Below, piece after piece: positions 18,129-26,942 of a stretch of 64,000 nucleotides of DNA. Below the pieces are notes generated by a model. It saw only the letters and a program-made list of their open reading frames with translations. It did no database searches and was not told the origin of the DNA. The position numbers and the translations under genes were made by a program. Within the stretch, counting starts at the first letter, position 1, and each line of letters starts with the position of its first letter. Origin of the DNA: Lachnospiraceae bacterium (GTDB taxonomy: Bacteria > Bacillota > Clostridia > Lachnospirales > Lachnospiraceae); the NCBI GenBank assembly GCA_017544835.1, contig JAFYDI010000093.1:1-64000 (forward strand), written 5' to 3'.

Positions 18129-20531
18129 TTATACTCTGACTTTCTGAGTAAGTGTTGTTGCTTCTTTGTACTTCTTAAAGAAGAGCATGTAGATAATTCC
18201 GATAAGGAAAAATACCGCAAAGATAAGTCCGATTACATTTAAGTTGCCTGTAAACAAACCGCCGAACTGAGTAATCATAAGCGCGATTACATATGCAAAT
18301 CCACACTGGTATAAAATTGCGAACCATGTCCACTTTGCATTGTTCATCTCTCTCTTGATGGCACCGATAGCTGCGAAACAAGGTGCGCAGAGGAGGTTGA
18401 ATACAAGGAAGGAAAGTCCTGTAACGGTTGTGAATACCTGTGCAAGTGCCTGATATGTGGTAAGCTCTCCGCCGCCGTAGAGCACGCCCATGGTGCCGAC
18501 GATGTTTTCTTTGGCTACAAGTCCTGTGATTGATGCGACAGTTGCCTGCCAGTTACCCCAGCCAAGAGGTGCGAATATCCATGCGATTGCACCGCCGACC
18601 TTTGCAAGAACGGAAGATGCAATATCTTCGCTGTCTATCATTCCGAATCCGCCGTCCGTGAATCCGAAGTTGGAAAGGAACCAGATAACGATTGTAGAAA
18701 GAAGGATGATGGTGCCGGCCTTCTTAATAAAGGACCAGCCGCGCTCCCACATGGAACGAAGCACGTTACCGAGTGTAGGCATGTGGTATGCGGGAAGCTC
18801 CATTACGAAAGGAGCGGGATCGCCTGCGAAGAGTTTGGTCTTCTTAAGCATTACACCGGAGATGATGATTGCTGCCATACCGATGAAGTATGAACCTGTT
18901 GCAATCCATGCGCTTCCGCCGAAGATTGCGCCTGCAATCATACCGATGAAAGGAACCTTGGCGCCGCAAGGAATAAATGTTGTAGTCATGATTGTCATAC
19001 GACGGTCACGCTCATTCTCGATGGTACGTGAAGCCATGATACCGGGGATACCGCATCCTGTGCCTACAAGCATGGGAATGAAGGATTTACCGGAAAGGCC
19101 GAAACGTCTGAAGATTCGGTCAAGTACGAAGGCGATACGAGCCATGTAACCGCAAGCCTCAAGGAATGCAAGCATTAAGAAGAGTACAAGCATCTGAGGA
19201 ACGAAACCGAGTACCGCACCGACACCGGCTACAATACCGTCAAGAATAAGGTTCTTAAGCCAGTCAGCTGCGTTGCATGCATCAAGCAACCTCTCTACAA
19301 GTACAGGAATACCGGGAACCCATACGCCATACTCTGTGGGGTCGGGTTCATCACCGATTTCTTCAAGAGTCTTAACTGCTTCTTCGTAGTCTTCGATAGT
19401 TGCGTCAACTTCTTCTGTTGCAAGAGTTTCTTCGTCTTCTACCGTATAGGTAAACTTATCTGCGGATTCTAAACCGTTTTCCTCAAGAAATGCTTCGTAT
19501 CCGTCTACAATTGTTGATGCTTCGTTGTAACTTTCCGAAAGTTCGCCGTATCCGCCGTCCATTCCGAAGAGATGGAAACCATCGCCGAATATACAATCAT
19601 TGGTGAAATCTGTGGAAGCGGCACCGATTCCTACCATTGCAATCCAGTATACGATGAACATGATAAGTGCAAAGATAGGAAGGCCGAGCCATCTGTTGGT
19701 GACAATCTTATCGATTTTATCTGAAGTTGTGAGGGCACCTGCGTTTTTCTTTTTATAGCAGGACTTGATAACTTCAGCGATGTATACGTAACGCTCGTTG
19801 GTGATGATGCTTTCGGCATCGTCGTCGAGTTCTTTCTCCGCTGCCTTGATGTCGTTCTCAATGTGCTCCATCTTGTCTGCGGAGATGTTGAGCTTCTCAA
19901 GAACCTTGTCGTCGCGCTCGAATACCTTGATGGCGTACCATCTCTGCTGCTCTTCGGGCATGTCGTGTACTACGGCTTCCTCGATGTGAGCGATAGCGTG
20001 CTCAACGGGGCCCGAGAAGGTGTGAAGGGGAACGGTCTTGGCGTTCTTGGCAGCCTTGATAGCTTCTTCAGCAGCTTCCATAACACCGTCGCCTTTAAGT
20101 GCGGAAAGAACTACTACCTTGCAGCCAAGCTGTCTTGCGAGTTCTTCTGTCTTAATCTGGTCGCCGTTCTTCTTGACGATATCCATCATGTTAACGGCTA
20201 CAACTACGGGAATACCAAGCTCGGTAAGCTGTGTGGTGAGGTACAAGTTACGCTCGAGGTTGGTACCGTCTATAATATTAAGGATGGCGTCGGGACGCTC
20301 TCCTATAAGATAATTTCTTGCTACAACTTCTTCCAATGTATAGGGAGAAAGTGAATAAATACCGGGAAGGTCGGTTATGACTACGTCGTCATGCTTCTTT
20401 AATTTACCTTCCTTTTTCTCAACTGTTACACCGGGCCAGTTACCTACGAACTGGTTGGAACCGGTAAGTGCGTTAAACAGGGTTGTCTTACCGCTGTTGG
20501 GGTTACCTGCTAATGCAATACGTAAGCTCAT
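18129..20531 (-). CDS. feoB: Ferrous iron transporter FeoB (second copy, with acidic insertion)
   Basis: 800 residues. The GTPase domain has GNPNSGKTT (9-17), TDLPGIYSLSP and VNMMD. The first membrane helix is near 282-303 and the remaining Gate helices follow from about 425. Between them lies an exposed, strongly acidic segment of roughly 100 residues (about 305-405, including VEDEETLATEEVDATIEDYEE). That stretch is absent from the 674-residue copy at 11.3 kb. Its promoter region carries a GTTAG-N6-CTAAC box. It probably forms the functional unit with the two upstream FeoA proteins and the downstream Cys-rich peptide. Confidence 0.95.
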   Translation of the reverse strand: MSLRIALAGNPNSGKTTLFNALTGSNQFVGNWPGVTVEKKEGKLKKHDDVVITDLPGIYSLSPYTLEEVVARNYLIGERPDAILNIIDGTNLERNLYLTTQLTELGIPVVVAVNMMDIVKKNGDQIKTEELARQLGCKVVVLSALKGDGVMEAAEEAIKAAKNAKTVPLHTFSGPVEHAIAHIEEAVVHDMPEEQQRWYAIKVFERDDKVLEKLNISADKMEHIENDIKAAEKELDDDAESIITNERYVYIAEVIKSCYKKKNAGALTTSDKIDKIVTNRWLGLPIFALIMFIVYWIAMVGIGAASTDFTNDCIFGDGFHLFGMDGGYGELSESYNEASTIVDGYEAFLEENGLESADKFTYTVEDEETLATEEVDATIEDYEEAVKTLEEIGDEPDPTEYGVWVPGIPVLVERLLDACNAADWLKNLILDGIVAGVGAVLGFVPQMLVLFLMLAFLEACGYMARIAFVLDRIFRRFGLSGKSFIPMLVGTGCGIPGIMASRTIENERDRRMTIMTTTFIPCGAKVPFIGMIAGAIFGGSAWIATGSYFIGMAAIIISGVMLKKTKLFAGDPAPFVMELPAYHMPTLGNVLRSMWERGWSFIKKAGTIILLSTIVIWFLSNFGFTDGGFGMIDSEDIASSVLAKVGGAIAWIFAPLGWGNWQATVASITGLVAKENIVGTMGVLYGGGELTTYQALAQVFTTVTGLSFLVFNLLCAPCFAAIGAIKREMNNAKWTWFAILYQCGFAYVIALMITQFGGLFTGNLNVIGLIFAVFFLIGIIYMLFFKKYKEATTLTQKVRV

Positions 20532-20568
20532 GTCTGTGTTGTCCTTTCAATGAATAATCCTTTATGCA

Positions 20569-20584
20569 GTTAGGCTGTGCTAAC
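20569..20584. promoter_or_regulatory. DtxR-type operator box B (feoB2)
   Basis: GTTAG-gctgtg-CTAAC, 38 bases upstream of the feoB2 ATG and followed by CT, giving TTAGGCnnnGCTAACCT as in DtxR/IdeR sites. Assignment to the local DtxR-family protein is inferred from position and repeat identity. Confidence 0.7.
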
Positions 20585-20616
20585 CTGAGATCAAAAAAAT
20601 AGGTCTTATTGTCCTC

Positions 20617-20691
20617 CTCTATAATAAACCGCTAAGCGCTTTATTATCGGTCGCCTTTGAATAATCCCTATCAGGCTTATTCTGGCTCAAT
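20617..20691 (-). repeat. Double-hairpin element, copy 1
   Basis: Read on the minus strand: GAATAA, loop, TTATTC; then the linker AAAGGCGACCG; then ATAATAAA, loop, TTTATTAT; then AGAG. The same order, stems and linker occur at 59937-60010, with different loops. It lies between the feoA pair and feoB2, just after a feoA stop codon. It could be a processing or terminator-like intergenic repeat; function unknown. Confidence 0.7.
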
Positions 20692-20719
20692 AAGCATCGA
20701 TTGAATAATTGCAGGGCGC

Positions 20720-20941
20720 TTATTCAATCTCAATCATCTCCGCATCTGCCTTACGAAGCGATAACTCATAATTTCTTACGGTTACTTCGATAGGATCGCC
20801 GAGCGGTGCAACCTTACGCACATATACCTCTGTGTTCTTGGTAATGCCCATGTCCATGATTCTGCGCTTAACCGCGCCTTCGCCGTGAAGCTTTACTACT
20901 TTCACGGTTTCTCCGATTTTCACGTCTCTTAACGTCTTCAC
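20720..20941 (-). CDS. feoA: FeoA family protein (second set, downstream)
   Basis: 73 residues with the FeoA SH3-like fold (KLHGEGAVKRRIMDMGITKNTEVYVRKVAPLGDP is the typical region). The start codon is GTG, supported by the strong AAGGAGGAGG ribosome site. It is 18 bases downstream of another feoA. Tandem FeoA proteins before feoB are common in Clostridia and may form a hetero-oligomer on FeoB. Confidence 0.9.
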   Translation of the reverse strand: MKTLRDVKIGETVKVVKLHGEGAVKRRIMDMGITKNTEVYVRKVAPLGDPIEVTVRNYELSLRKADAEMIEIE

Positions 20942-20959
20942 TGCTTCCTCCTCCTTGCC

Positions 20960-21172
20960 TTATACCATTATCTTTCTTGCGAGTTCATCGCTTACCGCAA
21001 CGCGGCTTTCCTTGACCTTAACTATAAGGTTCTCACCGAGTGAATTGATAACACTCACTTCGGTACCAACATTAAAGCCCATGTCTTCCAAATGTTTCTT
21101 AACTTCCGGCGTTCCGCCTATCCTTTTTATAATCTGGGTTTCGCCGGCATTTGCATAAATAAGAGGCATCAT
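20960..21172 (-). CDS. feoA: FeoA family protein (second set, upstream)
   Basis: 70 residues, a single FeoA domain (KKHLEDMGFNVGTEVSVINSLGENLIV). It is the first gene of the feoA-feoA-feoB-Cys-rich transcript and lies directly after a promoter region with three DtxR-type boxes. Two adjacent ATG codons follow GGGAGG; the first was used. Confidence 0.9.
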   Translation of the reverse strand: MMPLIYANAGETQIIKRIGGTPEVKKHLEDMGFNVGTEVSVINSLGENLIVKVKESRVAVSDELARKIMV

Positions 21173-21199
21173 ATTATTCCTCCCTGCCTTTTTATCCCG

Positions 21200-21215
21200 G
21201 TTAGATAAGACTAAC
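21200..21215. promoter_or_regulatory. DtxR-type operator box C
   Basis: GTTAG-ataaga-CTAAC, closest of three boxes to the feoA ATG. Centre-to-centre distance to the next box is 35 bp. Confidence 0.65.
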
Positions 21216-21234
21216 TGTTTTGTAAAAAAGAAAA

Positions 21235-21250
21235 GTTAGCTTGCTCTAAC
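21235..21250. promoter_or_regulatory. DtxR-type operator box D
   Basis: GTTAG-cttgct-CTAAC, covering the expected transcription start of the feoA promoter. It is 30 bp from box E. Confidence 0.7.
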
Positions 21251-21258
21251 CGTTCTTC

Positions 21259-21287
21259 ATTATAGTTAGAGTAGGCTAACCTGTCAA
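21259..21287 (-). promoter_or_regulatory. feoA2 promoter with DtxR-type box E in the spacer
   Basis: On the minus strand a perfect TTGACA (21282-21287), 17-bp spacer and perfect TATAAT (21259-21264). The spacer is almost filled by GTTAG-agtagg-CTAAC (21265-21280), followed by CT, the closest match here to the classical DtxR/IdeR site. Metal-bound repressor on this box would block polymerase. Confidence 0.85.
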
Positions 21288-21430
21288 GAACTTTTTTATA
21301 GATTTTTTATTTTTTTGATTGTAAAGACCTTCCCGGCACCCCTTTGTGAATTTTCGCTAATTTTCATGACGCGTTTTTGTGCATTTATACGCCAAATGAA
21401 AGAAAAACGTTTTGCTTGCGCAAAAACATG

Positions 21431-21459
21431 TTGCACTCTGTCCGGTTCTTCGCTATAAT
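21431..21459 (+). promoter_or_regulatory. Promoter of the riboswitch/chemoreceptor transcript
   Basis: TTGCAC (21431-21436), 17-bp spacer, TATAAT (21454-21459), directly before the c-di-GMP riboswitch. Confidence 0.75.
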
Positions 21460-21465
21460 CCATCG

Positions 21466-21546
21466 TGTTTTGAAAACAGGGCAAAGCGAGTGAAAGCTCG
21501 TGACGCAAAGCTATAGGGACTTTAAAATGTCAGCCAGTTGCACTAT
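21466..21546 (+). ncRNA. c-di-GMP-I (GEMM) riboswitch
   Basis: The conserved core is clear: GGGCAAAGCGAG, GAAA tetraloop, GCTCGTGACGCAAAGC, then TATAGGG and TGTCAGCCAGTTGC. These match the GEMM/c-di-GMP-I consensus (AGGGCAAA, tetraloop, GACGCAAAGC, GCCAGUU). It is followed 18 bases later by an intrinsic terminator and then the chemoreceptor gene, a classical target of this class. Exact ends are approximate. Confidence 0.9.
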
Positions 21547-21563
21547 CAGTATTTTCCTCTGGG

Positions 21564-21593
21564 AGCACGGGACTTGACGCCTGTGCTTTTTTT
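21564..21593 (+). terminator. Riboswitch expression-platform terminator
   Basis: AGCACGGG pairs with CCTGTGCT (one G-U) around an 8-nt loop, followed by seven T. It sits between the riboswitch aptamer and the chemoreceptor ATG, so ligand binding probably decides read-through. Confidence 0.85.
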
Positions 21594-21630
21594 GTTCTAG
21601 TAGTTTGATTATTAATCAGAAAGGTATTGT

Positions 21631-23391
21631 ATGAAGAAAACAACTAAGAAAAGCAGAAACATGGTTCGCAGCATTATTCTTGTAGCAACATTCCTCGCTC
21701 TTTTAATGGCAGGAACCGTAGGACAGATTGGCTACAATCACATCCAGAAAGCATACTTCTCTTCTTTTGAAGAAGGTTTACATGCAGCTGCAGTGCTTCT
21801 TGCAGATGAACTTTCCAATGAACATAGCGGCGACTGGTCACTTTCCGAAAACGGTGAGCTTTTAAAGGGTGAAACTTCTGTTCATGATATGTATCAGGCA
21901 CAGCTTGATGCACTTAATGCTCAGACAGGTATGCATTTCACTGTTTTCTACGGCGATACCCGTTATATAACTTCCCTTACCGATGCCAACACCGGTCTTC
22001 GTATGGAAGGCACTAAGGCTTCAGAAGTCGTAGTTGACGAAGTATTAAGAAAAGGAAACGAATACCTTGCCGACAATTTCCAGATCGGCGGTCAGAACTG
22101 GTATGCATACTACCTTCCTTTAAAGAACTCCGACGGTTCTGTAGTAGGTATGATTTTTGCAGGCCGCGACACTTCTCTTGTTATTAATAATTTGAAGGCA
22201 GCCGCAAAAGCTATTGTTATTACCTTTATCGGCTTCTTCTTATTTAACTGGGGAGTAGCCCGCTTAATTATTTCAAGATCCACCAAGTCAATCCGTGATA
22301 TCGTAGACGGTCTTGACAGCTTAGAGAACGGTGAGCTTTCTTTCTACATTCATGATCGTACTTTCAATCGTAAGGACGAGCTCGGTGTTATCGCTTCAAG
22401 CTCAGCTCAGTTACGTGACAAGCTTCAGGATGTTATTGCGGCTACCAAAAAGCTTTCCGCTGACGTTACAGAATCCGGCATCAGCCTTGCAAGCTCCGCA
22501 GAGGCAGCTTCCCGTGTTGCAGAGCAGGTAACCTGCGCTGTTGAAGATATCAGCCGTGGTGCTACCGAGCAGGCTGAAAGCATGGAGAATTCCGTTAACA
22601 ATACCAATGAAATGGGTAACAGTATCGATGAAATTACAGACAGAGTAGAAGCTTTGACCGTTGCAGCAGAAGAAATGATGAACGGCGCTAAGCGTACCGT
22701 TGATACTCTTGGTAACTTAATGGGCAAGAACGCTGATGTTATGGCTTCCATGCAGAACATCAACTCCCAGATTCGCCTTACCAACGATTCGGTTAAGGAA
22801 ATCGCAGAAGCTTCCAACGCAATTACAGAAATCGCAAGCCAGACACACCTTCTTTCGCTCAACGCTTCCATCGAAGCTGCAAGAGCAGGTGAATACGGCA
22901 AGGGCTTCACTGTTGTAGCTACAGAAATCGGTCTTCTTGCGGCTCAGTCCAAAGAAGCTGCTGTTTCTATTAACAAGATTGTTGAGACACTTGTTGCAGA
23001 GTCCCAGAAGAGCGTTGATACTCTTGAAACATTAAGCAACAATGTTCAGGAGCAGAACTACCAGCTTACCAACACCAAGGCAGATATGGATGCTGTTGTA
23101 ACAAACGTAAGCAACATTGATGACTCCACGAAGATGATTTCCGAAAAGATTCATATGCTTAACAGCTTAAAGGCAAGCTTTACAGATATTATTTCAGAGC
23201 TTTCCGCTATTTCTCAGCAGAACGCAGCTTCCACAGAAGAGACCAATGCTTCCATGGAAGAGCTCAACGCTACATTCGCTCTTATCAGCAATGCGGCTAA
23301 CGATCTTCGTGACATGGCAGAGACTCTTAACGAAAAGATGTCCTTCTTCACCATGGCAGGCGAGGAGAAAAAGGTTCAGAAGACCGCTTAA
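21631..23391 (+). CDS. Methyl-accepting chemotaxis protein
   Basis: 586 residues. Transmembrane helix 1 (about 12-34) is followed by an extracellular Cache-like sensor (about 35-187), helix 2 (about 190-212), a HAMP domain and a long signalling coil. The hairpin tip contains [29 protein letters not shown]. It relays ligand signals to CheA/CheW. Expression is gated by a c-di-GMP riboswitch, tying motility behaviour to c-di-GMP. It is one of only three large plus-strand genes in the window. Ligand unknown. Confidence 0.95.
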   Translation: MKKTTKKSRNMVRSIILVATFLALLMAGTVGQIGYNHIQKAYFSSFEEGLHAAAVLLADELSNEHSGDWSLSENGELLKGETSVHDMYQAQLDALNAQTGMHFTVFYGDTRYITSLTDANTGLRMEGTKASEVVVDEVLRKGNEYLADNFQIGGQNWYAYYLPLKNSDGSVVGMIFAGRDTSLVINNLKAAAKAIVITFIGFFLFNWGVARLIISRSTKSIRDIVDGLDSLENGELSFYIHDRTFNRKDELGVIASSSAQLRDKLQDVIAATKKLSADVTESGISLASSAEAASRVAEQVTCAVEDISRGATEQAESMENSVNNTNEMGNSIDEITDRVEALTVAAEEMMNGAKRTVDTLGNLMGKNADVMASMQNINSQIRLTNDSVKEIAEASNAITEIASQTHLLSLNASIEAARAGEYGKGFTVVATEIGLLAAQSKEAAVSINKIVETLVAESQKSVDTLETLSNNVQEQNYQLTNTKADMDAVVTNVSNIDDSTKMISEKIHMLNSLKASFTDIISELSAISQQNAASTEETNASMEELNATFALISNAANDLRDMAETLNEKMSFFTMAGEEKKVQKTA

Positions 23392-23402
23392 TTTAAATAT
23401 AC

Positions 23403-23458
23403 AAAAAGGGCTGCCGCTCAGTGACTTACTAAAAGTCTCCCGGGCGACGGCCCTTTTA
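23403..23458. terminator. Bidirectional terminator between convergent genes
   Basis: AAAAGGGC with further pairs (TGCCGCTC) folds back on GGGCGACGGCCCTTTT, giving a stem of about 16 bp with wobbles. T-rich tracts leave it on both strands. It serves the chemoreceptor and the convergent HTH gene. Confidence 0.8.
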
Positions 23459-24580
23459 TTATTTTAACTTCTTACACTCCTTCCAGCAATCAATTACTTT
23501 CAGCATGTAATCGTAGTTCTTGGCTATGGCTTTGTGGTCTTCTTTTTCTTTTTCAAATAACGCATCGATTCCGGCTACCGCGCCAACTCCAAGCGAATCG
23601 AAGAAGTAAGATTTGCTTTCGGAAAAATAAAACTTAAGGCTCGCCGACAGTTCAAAAGGCACCCCCGCGGTATCAAGCTTAACCGCAAGCGCATAGGCTT
23701 CTTTGACACATTCTTCCATGCCCTTGTAATCCTTGATGCAGGAGAGCCACCACGCCTTCACGATAAGAAGAATGGCCTTAAGCTTGAAGGTGTAGTTCTT
23801 CTCGGCATCGTTGCTGTAGAGCTTAAGTATCTGCATCTCGGTATCTATTAAATCTATGGCTGTCTGATAGTCCTTCCTCTTGCAGGAGGCTGCAACCGCA
23901 ATTGATGCATTGGTGAGTACCGAGTATTGCTCGGAAAAATTCTTAATAAGAACATTGTTATAATAGTTAAGTGCCTCCTCGCGCTCGCCCTTTTTGGCAA
24001 GAAGCATGGCAATCAAAGAACTGGTACAATCATCGTAGTTAATTTCTTTTAACAGCTCCATAGCCTTGTCCGGGTCCGTCTCTGTATACATTTCCGCAAT
24101 ACGACGTTTAATTGAGAACTCACTGACTTTCGGGTCCTTATTCTGCGAAATAAAGTCCATCGCCTGATTAAATAGCTCTATGGTCTTTTCCCTGTCCTTA
24201 TCCAGCCCCTGTTCGTACGCCTTAACATAGTACAGCATAGCACAGGAATATATTACCTTAAAGTTATGGGGATACCTTACGAGCGCGTTGCTTGCTTCCT
24301 TAGTTGCCTCTTCGTACTTACGCTCGGTGCAAAGTTTCTCAATGCGCTCACACATATCGTCCCTGTTCTTGGACGACATATCGTAGCCTAAAAACTCATC
24401 CATGGAAACGTTAAAGAAATTTGCTATTTCCATGAGCATCATTATGTCGGGTACATTGTTGCCGTTCTCCCACTTGGAAACCGCGCCGATAGTGACGCCG
24501 AGGGCATCCGCCAGTTCCTCCTGAGTAAGGTTCATCTCTTTCCTGTACTTCTTAATGTTCTCCGAAAGCTTAAGCTGCAT
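23459..24580 (-). CDS. XRE-family HTH regulator with helical-repeat (TPR-like) C-terminus
   Basis: 373 residues. An N-terminal XRE helix-turn-helix (about 3-58) includes NLTQEELADALGVTIGAVSKWENG. About 300 alpha-helical residues follow, with TPR-like units (for example DPDKAMELLKEINYDD and EREEALNYYNNVLI). Such proteins often sense peptides or control adjacent transport genes. The ATG at 24580 was chosen because GAGGAG lies seven bases upstream; it overlaps the MFS gene stop by 11 bases, so the pair is co-transcribed. Confidence 0.85.
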   Translation of the reverse strand: MQLKLSENIKKYRKEMNLTQEELADALGVTIGAVSKWENGNNVPDIMMLMEIANFFNVSMDEFLGYDMSSKNRDDMCERIEKLCTERKYEEATKEASNALVRYPHNFKVIYSCAMLYYVKAYEQGLDKDREKTIELFNQAMDFISQNKDPKVSEFSIKRRIAEMYTETDPDKAMELLKEINYDDCTSSLIAMLLAKKGEREEALNYYNNVLIKNFSEQYSVLTNASIAVAASCKRKDYQTAIDLIDTEMQILKLYSNDAEKNYTFKLKAILLIVKAWWLSCIKDYKGMEECVKEAYALAVKLDTAGVPFELSASLKFYFSESKSYFFDSLGVGAVAGIDALFEKEKEDHKAIAKNYDYMLKVIDCWKECKKLK

Positions 24581-25883
24581 CCGCCAACTCCTCTGTTTCT
24601 TCTTTGTCCATATCAAAATTCATCTTACTAAGTGCAATTACTATAAAAAGAACAACTGCCAGAATTCCGCTCATTCCTACCAAGAATTCAGTGCTGAGCT
24701 TTGTCGCCGACGCACTTACGATAAAGGAACCTATAGGCATCGCCGCCGTTGCCGATGCGCCGAGTACCGATGATGCTCTGGCAAGATAATCTCTGTCTAC
24801 GCTGTTAACAAACCGGATGTTTAATGTACCGCTTATAATAGAGCAGGCAAACGTAATCCCTACTACGCTTAAACCGCCTAAAAGGTATCCCGGAACCGCC
24901 ATACCGTGTACCAGTCTGCCGAGAGAAAGCACATACAAAAATATACCCATTGCAAATCCGCACCATATTAAAATCTTTCTTGACGAGAACTTGGCCATAA
25001 GCTTCGGAATGACAAGGGAACCAAAGATTGCTCCGATTGAAGCCGCCATGCCGAATACGCTTAAAAATTTACTTCCGAGCCCGTACACATCCTCCGCCAA
25101 AGGCGCCTGAAGGGCATTGATCGGTACCATAAAGAAGTTGAGTACTATAGCCACCAGACAGTAATTTAAGATTACACGGTTGCCGGCAATATACCTAAGA
25201 CCCCCCTTAAGAAGTGAGCCGTAGGACTCCTTGGAAGCCTTCTCGGTCTTAATATCGGTCTTCTCGCTCGAATCGGTTTTTTCGTCCGTTTCGCGTCTTA
25301 GCTTGATAAAGAACATGCCTACCGCTGCCATGAGAAATGTTGCCACGTCGATAAGCATTGCTGTCTGCACGCCGAACTTGGCTATGATAATACCTGCAAC
25401 ACCCGTGCCCACAAGCGCTACCGCGCCCGATAAGCTTGAATTAAGGCTCATGGCGTGTGACATGTGCTCCTTCTTAATAATCGAAGGAATAAGCGCCGAT
25501 GAAGCCGGCATGTTAAGCGACTCGATTGTAGTGATTACCAATGTGAAAGCCGCCATAATGTACGGGTTCACCACACCGTTTAAATACATAACCACAAAAG
25601 AACCGATTACCGCAGCTCTCAAAAGATGCGTAAAGATGATTACTTTCTTCTTATCCATCTTTTCAACCAGAGCGCCGAAAAACGGCTGTGCCACAATGTT
25701 GGGTAACACGTTAAGTCCGAACACAAGCGCCGCCCACGATGCGCTTCCCGTAATGCTATACACTAACCACGTAAAAGCAATCGCATCTATCGAGTCTCCG
25801 AACCTGTTTATAAGATTTGTAAATAGTAATACTGTGTAGTTTCTTTCTTTAAAAACGTCTCTGTACTTAATATCATTAGCCAT
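24570..25883 (-). CDS. MFS transporter (Mef/DHA3-like)
   Basis: 437 residues with about twelve hydrophobic helices. The opening NYTVLLFTNLINRFGDSIDAIAFTWLV and the GALVEKMDKKKVI loop fit the DHA3 drug-efflux branch (macrolide Mef-like). The ATG at 25883 is preceded by GAGGT; the longer frame has no ribosome site. Co-transcription with the downstream HTH regulator suggests inducible efflux. Substrate unknown. Confidence 0.85.
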   Translation of the reverse strand: MANDIKYRDVFKERNYTVLLFTNLINRFGDSIDAIAFTWLVYSITGSASWAALVFGLNVLPNIVAQPFFGALVEKMDKKKVIIFTHLLRAAVIGSFVVMYLNGVVNPYIMAAFTLVITTIESLNMPASSALIPSIIKKEHMSHAMSLNSSLSGAVALVGTGVAGIIIAKFGVQTAMLIDVATFLMAAVGMFFIKLRRETDEKTDSSEKTDIKTEKASKESYGSLLKGGLRYIAGNRVILNYCLVAIVLNFFMVPINALQAPLAEDVYGLGSKFLSVFGMAASIGAIFGSLVIPKLMAKFSSRKILIWCGFAMGIFLYVLSLGRLVHGMAVPGYLLGGLSVVGITFACSIISGTLNIRFVNSVDRDYLARASSVLGASATAAMPIGSFIVSASATKLSTEFLVGMSGILAVVLFIVIALSKMNFDMDKEETEELADAA

Positions 25884-25968
25884 AGCTATACCTCGCAGTT
25901 GTCTTGTTATGGTTAAAGTGTACAAGGTCCGTAAGTCAATTATAACACAACATTTGTACAAATTGGAA

Positions 25969-26001
25969 AGGGAATACTTTCCGATACGGAAAATATTCCC
26001 T
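25969..26001. terminator. Hairpin between the flavodoxin and MFS genes
   Basis: AGGGAATA-c-TTTCC, 5-nt loop, GGAAA-a-TATTCCCT. The stem is strong but the following T-tract is short, so it may be a terminator for the flavodoxin operon or an operator near the MFS promoter. Confidence 0.4.
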
Positions 26002-26008
26002 CTTAAAC

Positions 26009-26539
26009 TTATTTCTCGATATATTCTACTATGGGGTCGAGATACTTCACATCCGAGATATCGTAGGACTGTGCTATCATTTCCGCCATCTTCTTGTCAT
26101 CTTCTGTCTGATTCTTTTGTTTTTTAAGCATTGAAGCGTAAGCCTTCATCATCATTTTGGACGGAAGTTTCATCTTATCATAGTTAAGACCGCCCGGACA
26201 GTAGAATACGCCTACGTAAGACTTAAGCTCATCCGGCACTACCTTCGCCATAGCCTGCTCCACAAGAGGGCTGTCTACGGGTGTTGCTCCTACACAGAAT
26301 ATTGCAAGCTTCTTGTCCTTCCATGCGGGTGCCTTACCCAGCAGCCACTCGGACTTCACAACCTTGCCGGCCATCGCCCAGCCGCCGTATACGATAGCGT
26401 CATAGGTGTCAAAAAAGCCGTCGTCTTTCTTTTTCAATTCTTCAACGGTGAAGCAGTCTGCCTGAAGCCTCTCCGCGAGTTTCTCGGCATACATCTTTGT
26501 GTAGCCGGTCTGCGATGTGTAAACAATCAGTGTTCTCAT
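26009..26539 (-). CDS. Flavodoxin-domain protein
   Basis: 176 residues starting with the FMN-binding phosphate loop TLIVYTSQTGYTKMYAE, then AIVYGGWAMAGK and VGATP loops of the flavodoxin fold. The family includes HemG-like and menaquinone-linked flavodoxins. It is the last gene of a MarR-FMN-binding-flavodoxin operon, so it probably exchanges electrons with a redox partner there. A GGAG site is 8 bases before the start. Confidence 0.85.
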   Translation of the reverse strand: MRTLIVYTSQTGYTKMYAEKLAERLQADCFTVEELKKKDDGFFDTYDAIVYGGWAMAGKVVKSEWLLGKAPAWKDKKLAIFCVGATPVDSPLVEQAMAKVVPDELKSYVGVFYCPGGLNYDKMKLPSKMMMKAYASMLKKQKNQTEDDKKMAEMIAQSYDISDVKYLDPIVEYIEK

Positions 26540-26552
26540 GTACCAATCTCCT

Positions 26553-26942
26553 TTATTCCTTTATTCCCTGACGAAGTGCCTTGCGCACCGCGTCCTTGAT
26601 AACTTCGCTTGAATATGTGGCGCCTGACACAGCGTCCACCTCAACGGTATTGGCGTTCCTGATATCCTTGACAATCTCGCCCGCAGGTCCGCCGAGACCG
26701 CACTCATGCCTTAAAATATCAATGTTAGTAATCTTGCCGCCCTCAACCGTAACCTTGACGGTAGCCTTCACCAGCGTCGTCTCGCTCGACGCTTCATAAG
26801 TACCATCGGCAACATTCTCAATCGCTATAGGGTTCTTATCAAACTCCCTTAACTGATTCTTCATGCCGTGTATCACTATCGTTGCGAAAGTCAACACAAT
26901 CAGTAATGCTATTCCGAGTCCTATAAATATCTTCTTACCCAT
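26553..26942 (-). CDS. Membrane-anchored FMN-binding domain protein
   Basis: 129 residues. An N-terminal signal-anchor helix (5-28) is followed by an FMN-binding domain. The motif SGATYSS is the covalent flavinylation site, where Thr is linked to FMN by an ApbE-type transferase in RnfG/NqrC relatives. Domain position predicts location outside the membrane. The ATG directly abuts the marR stop. It likely belongs to an extracytosolic flavin electron-transfer chain with the flavodoxin and 4Fe4S proteins nearby (inference). Confidence 0.88.
   Translation of the reverse strand: MGKKIFIGLGIALLIVLTFATIVIHGMKNQLREFDKNPIAIENVADGTYEASSETTLVKATVKVTVEGGKITNIDILRHECGLGGPAGEIVKDIRNANTVEVDAVSGATYSSEVIKDAVRKALRQGIKE

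Noticed and set aside
18490..19149. A 219-codon plus-strand frame opposite feoB2.
   Set aside because: Antisense shadow of a conserved transporter; Pro/Ile/Ser-rich composition typical of reverse-complement frames.
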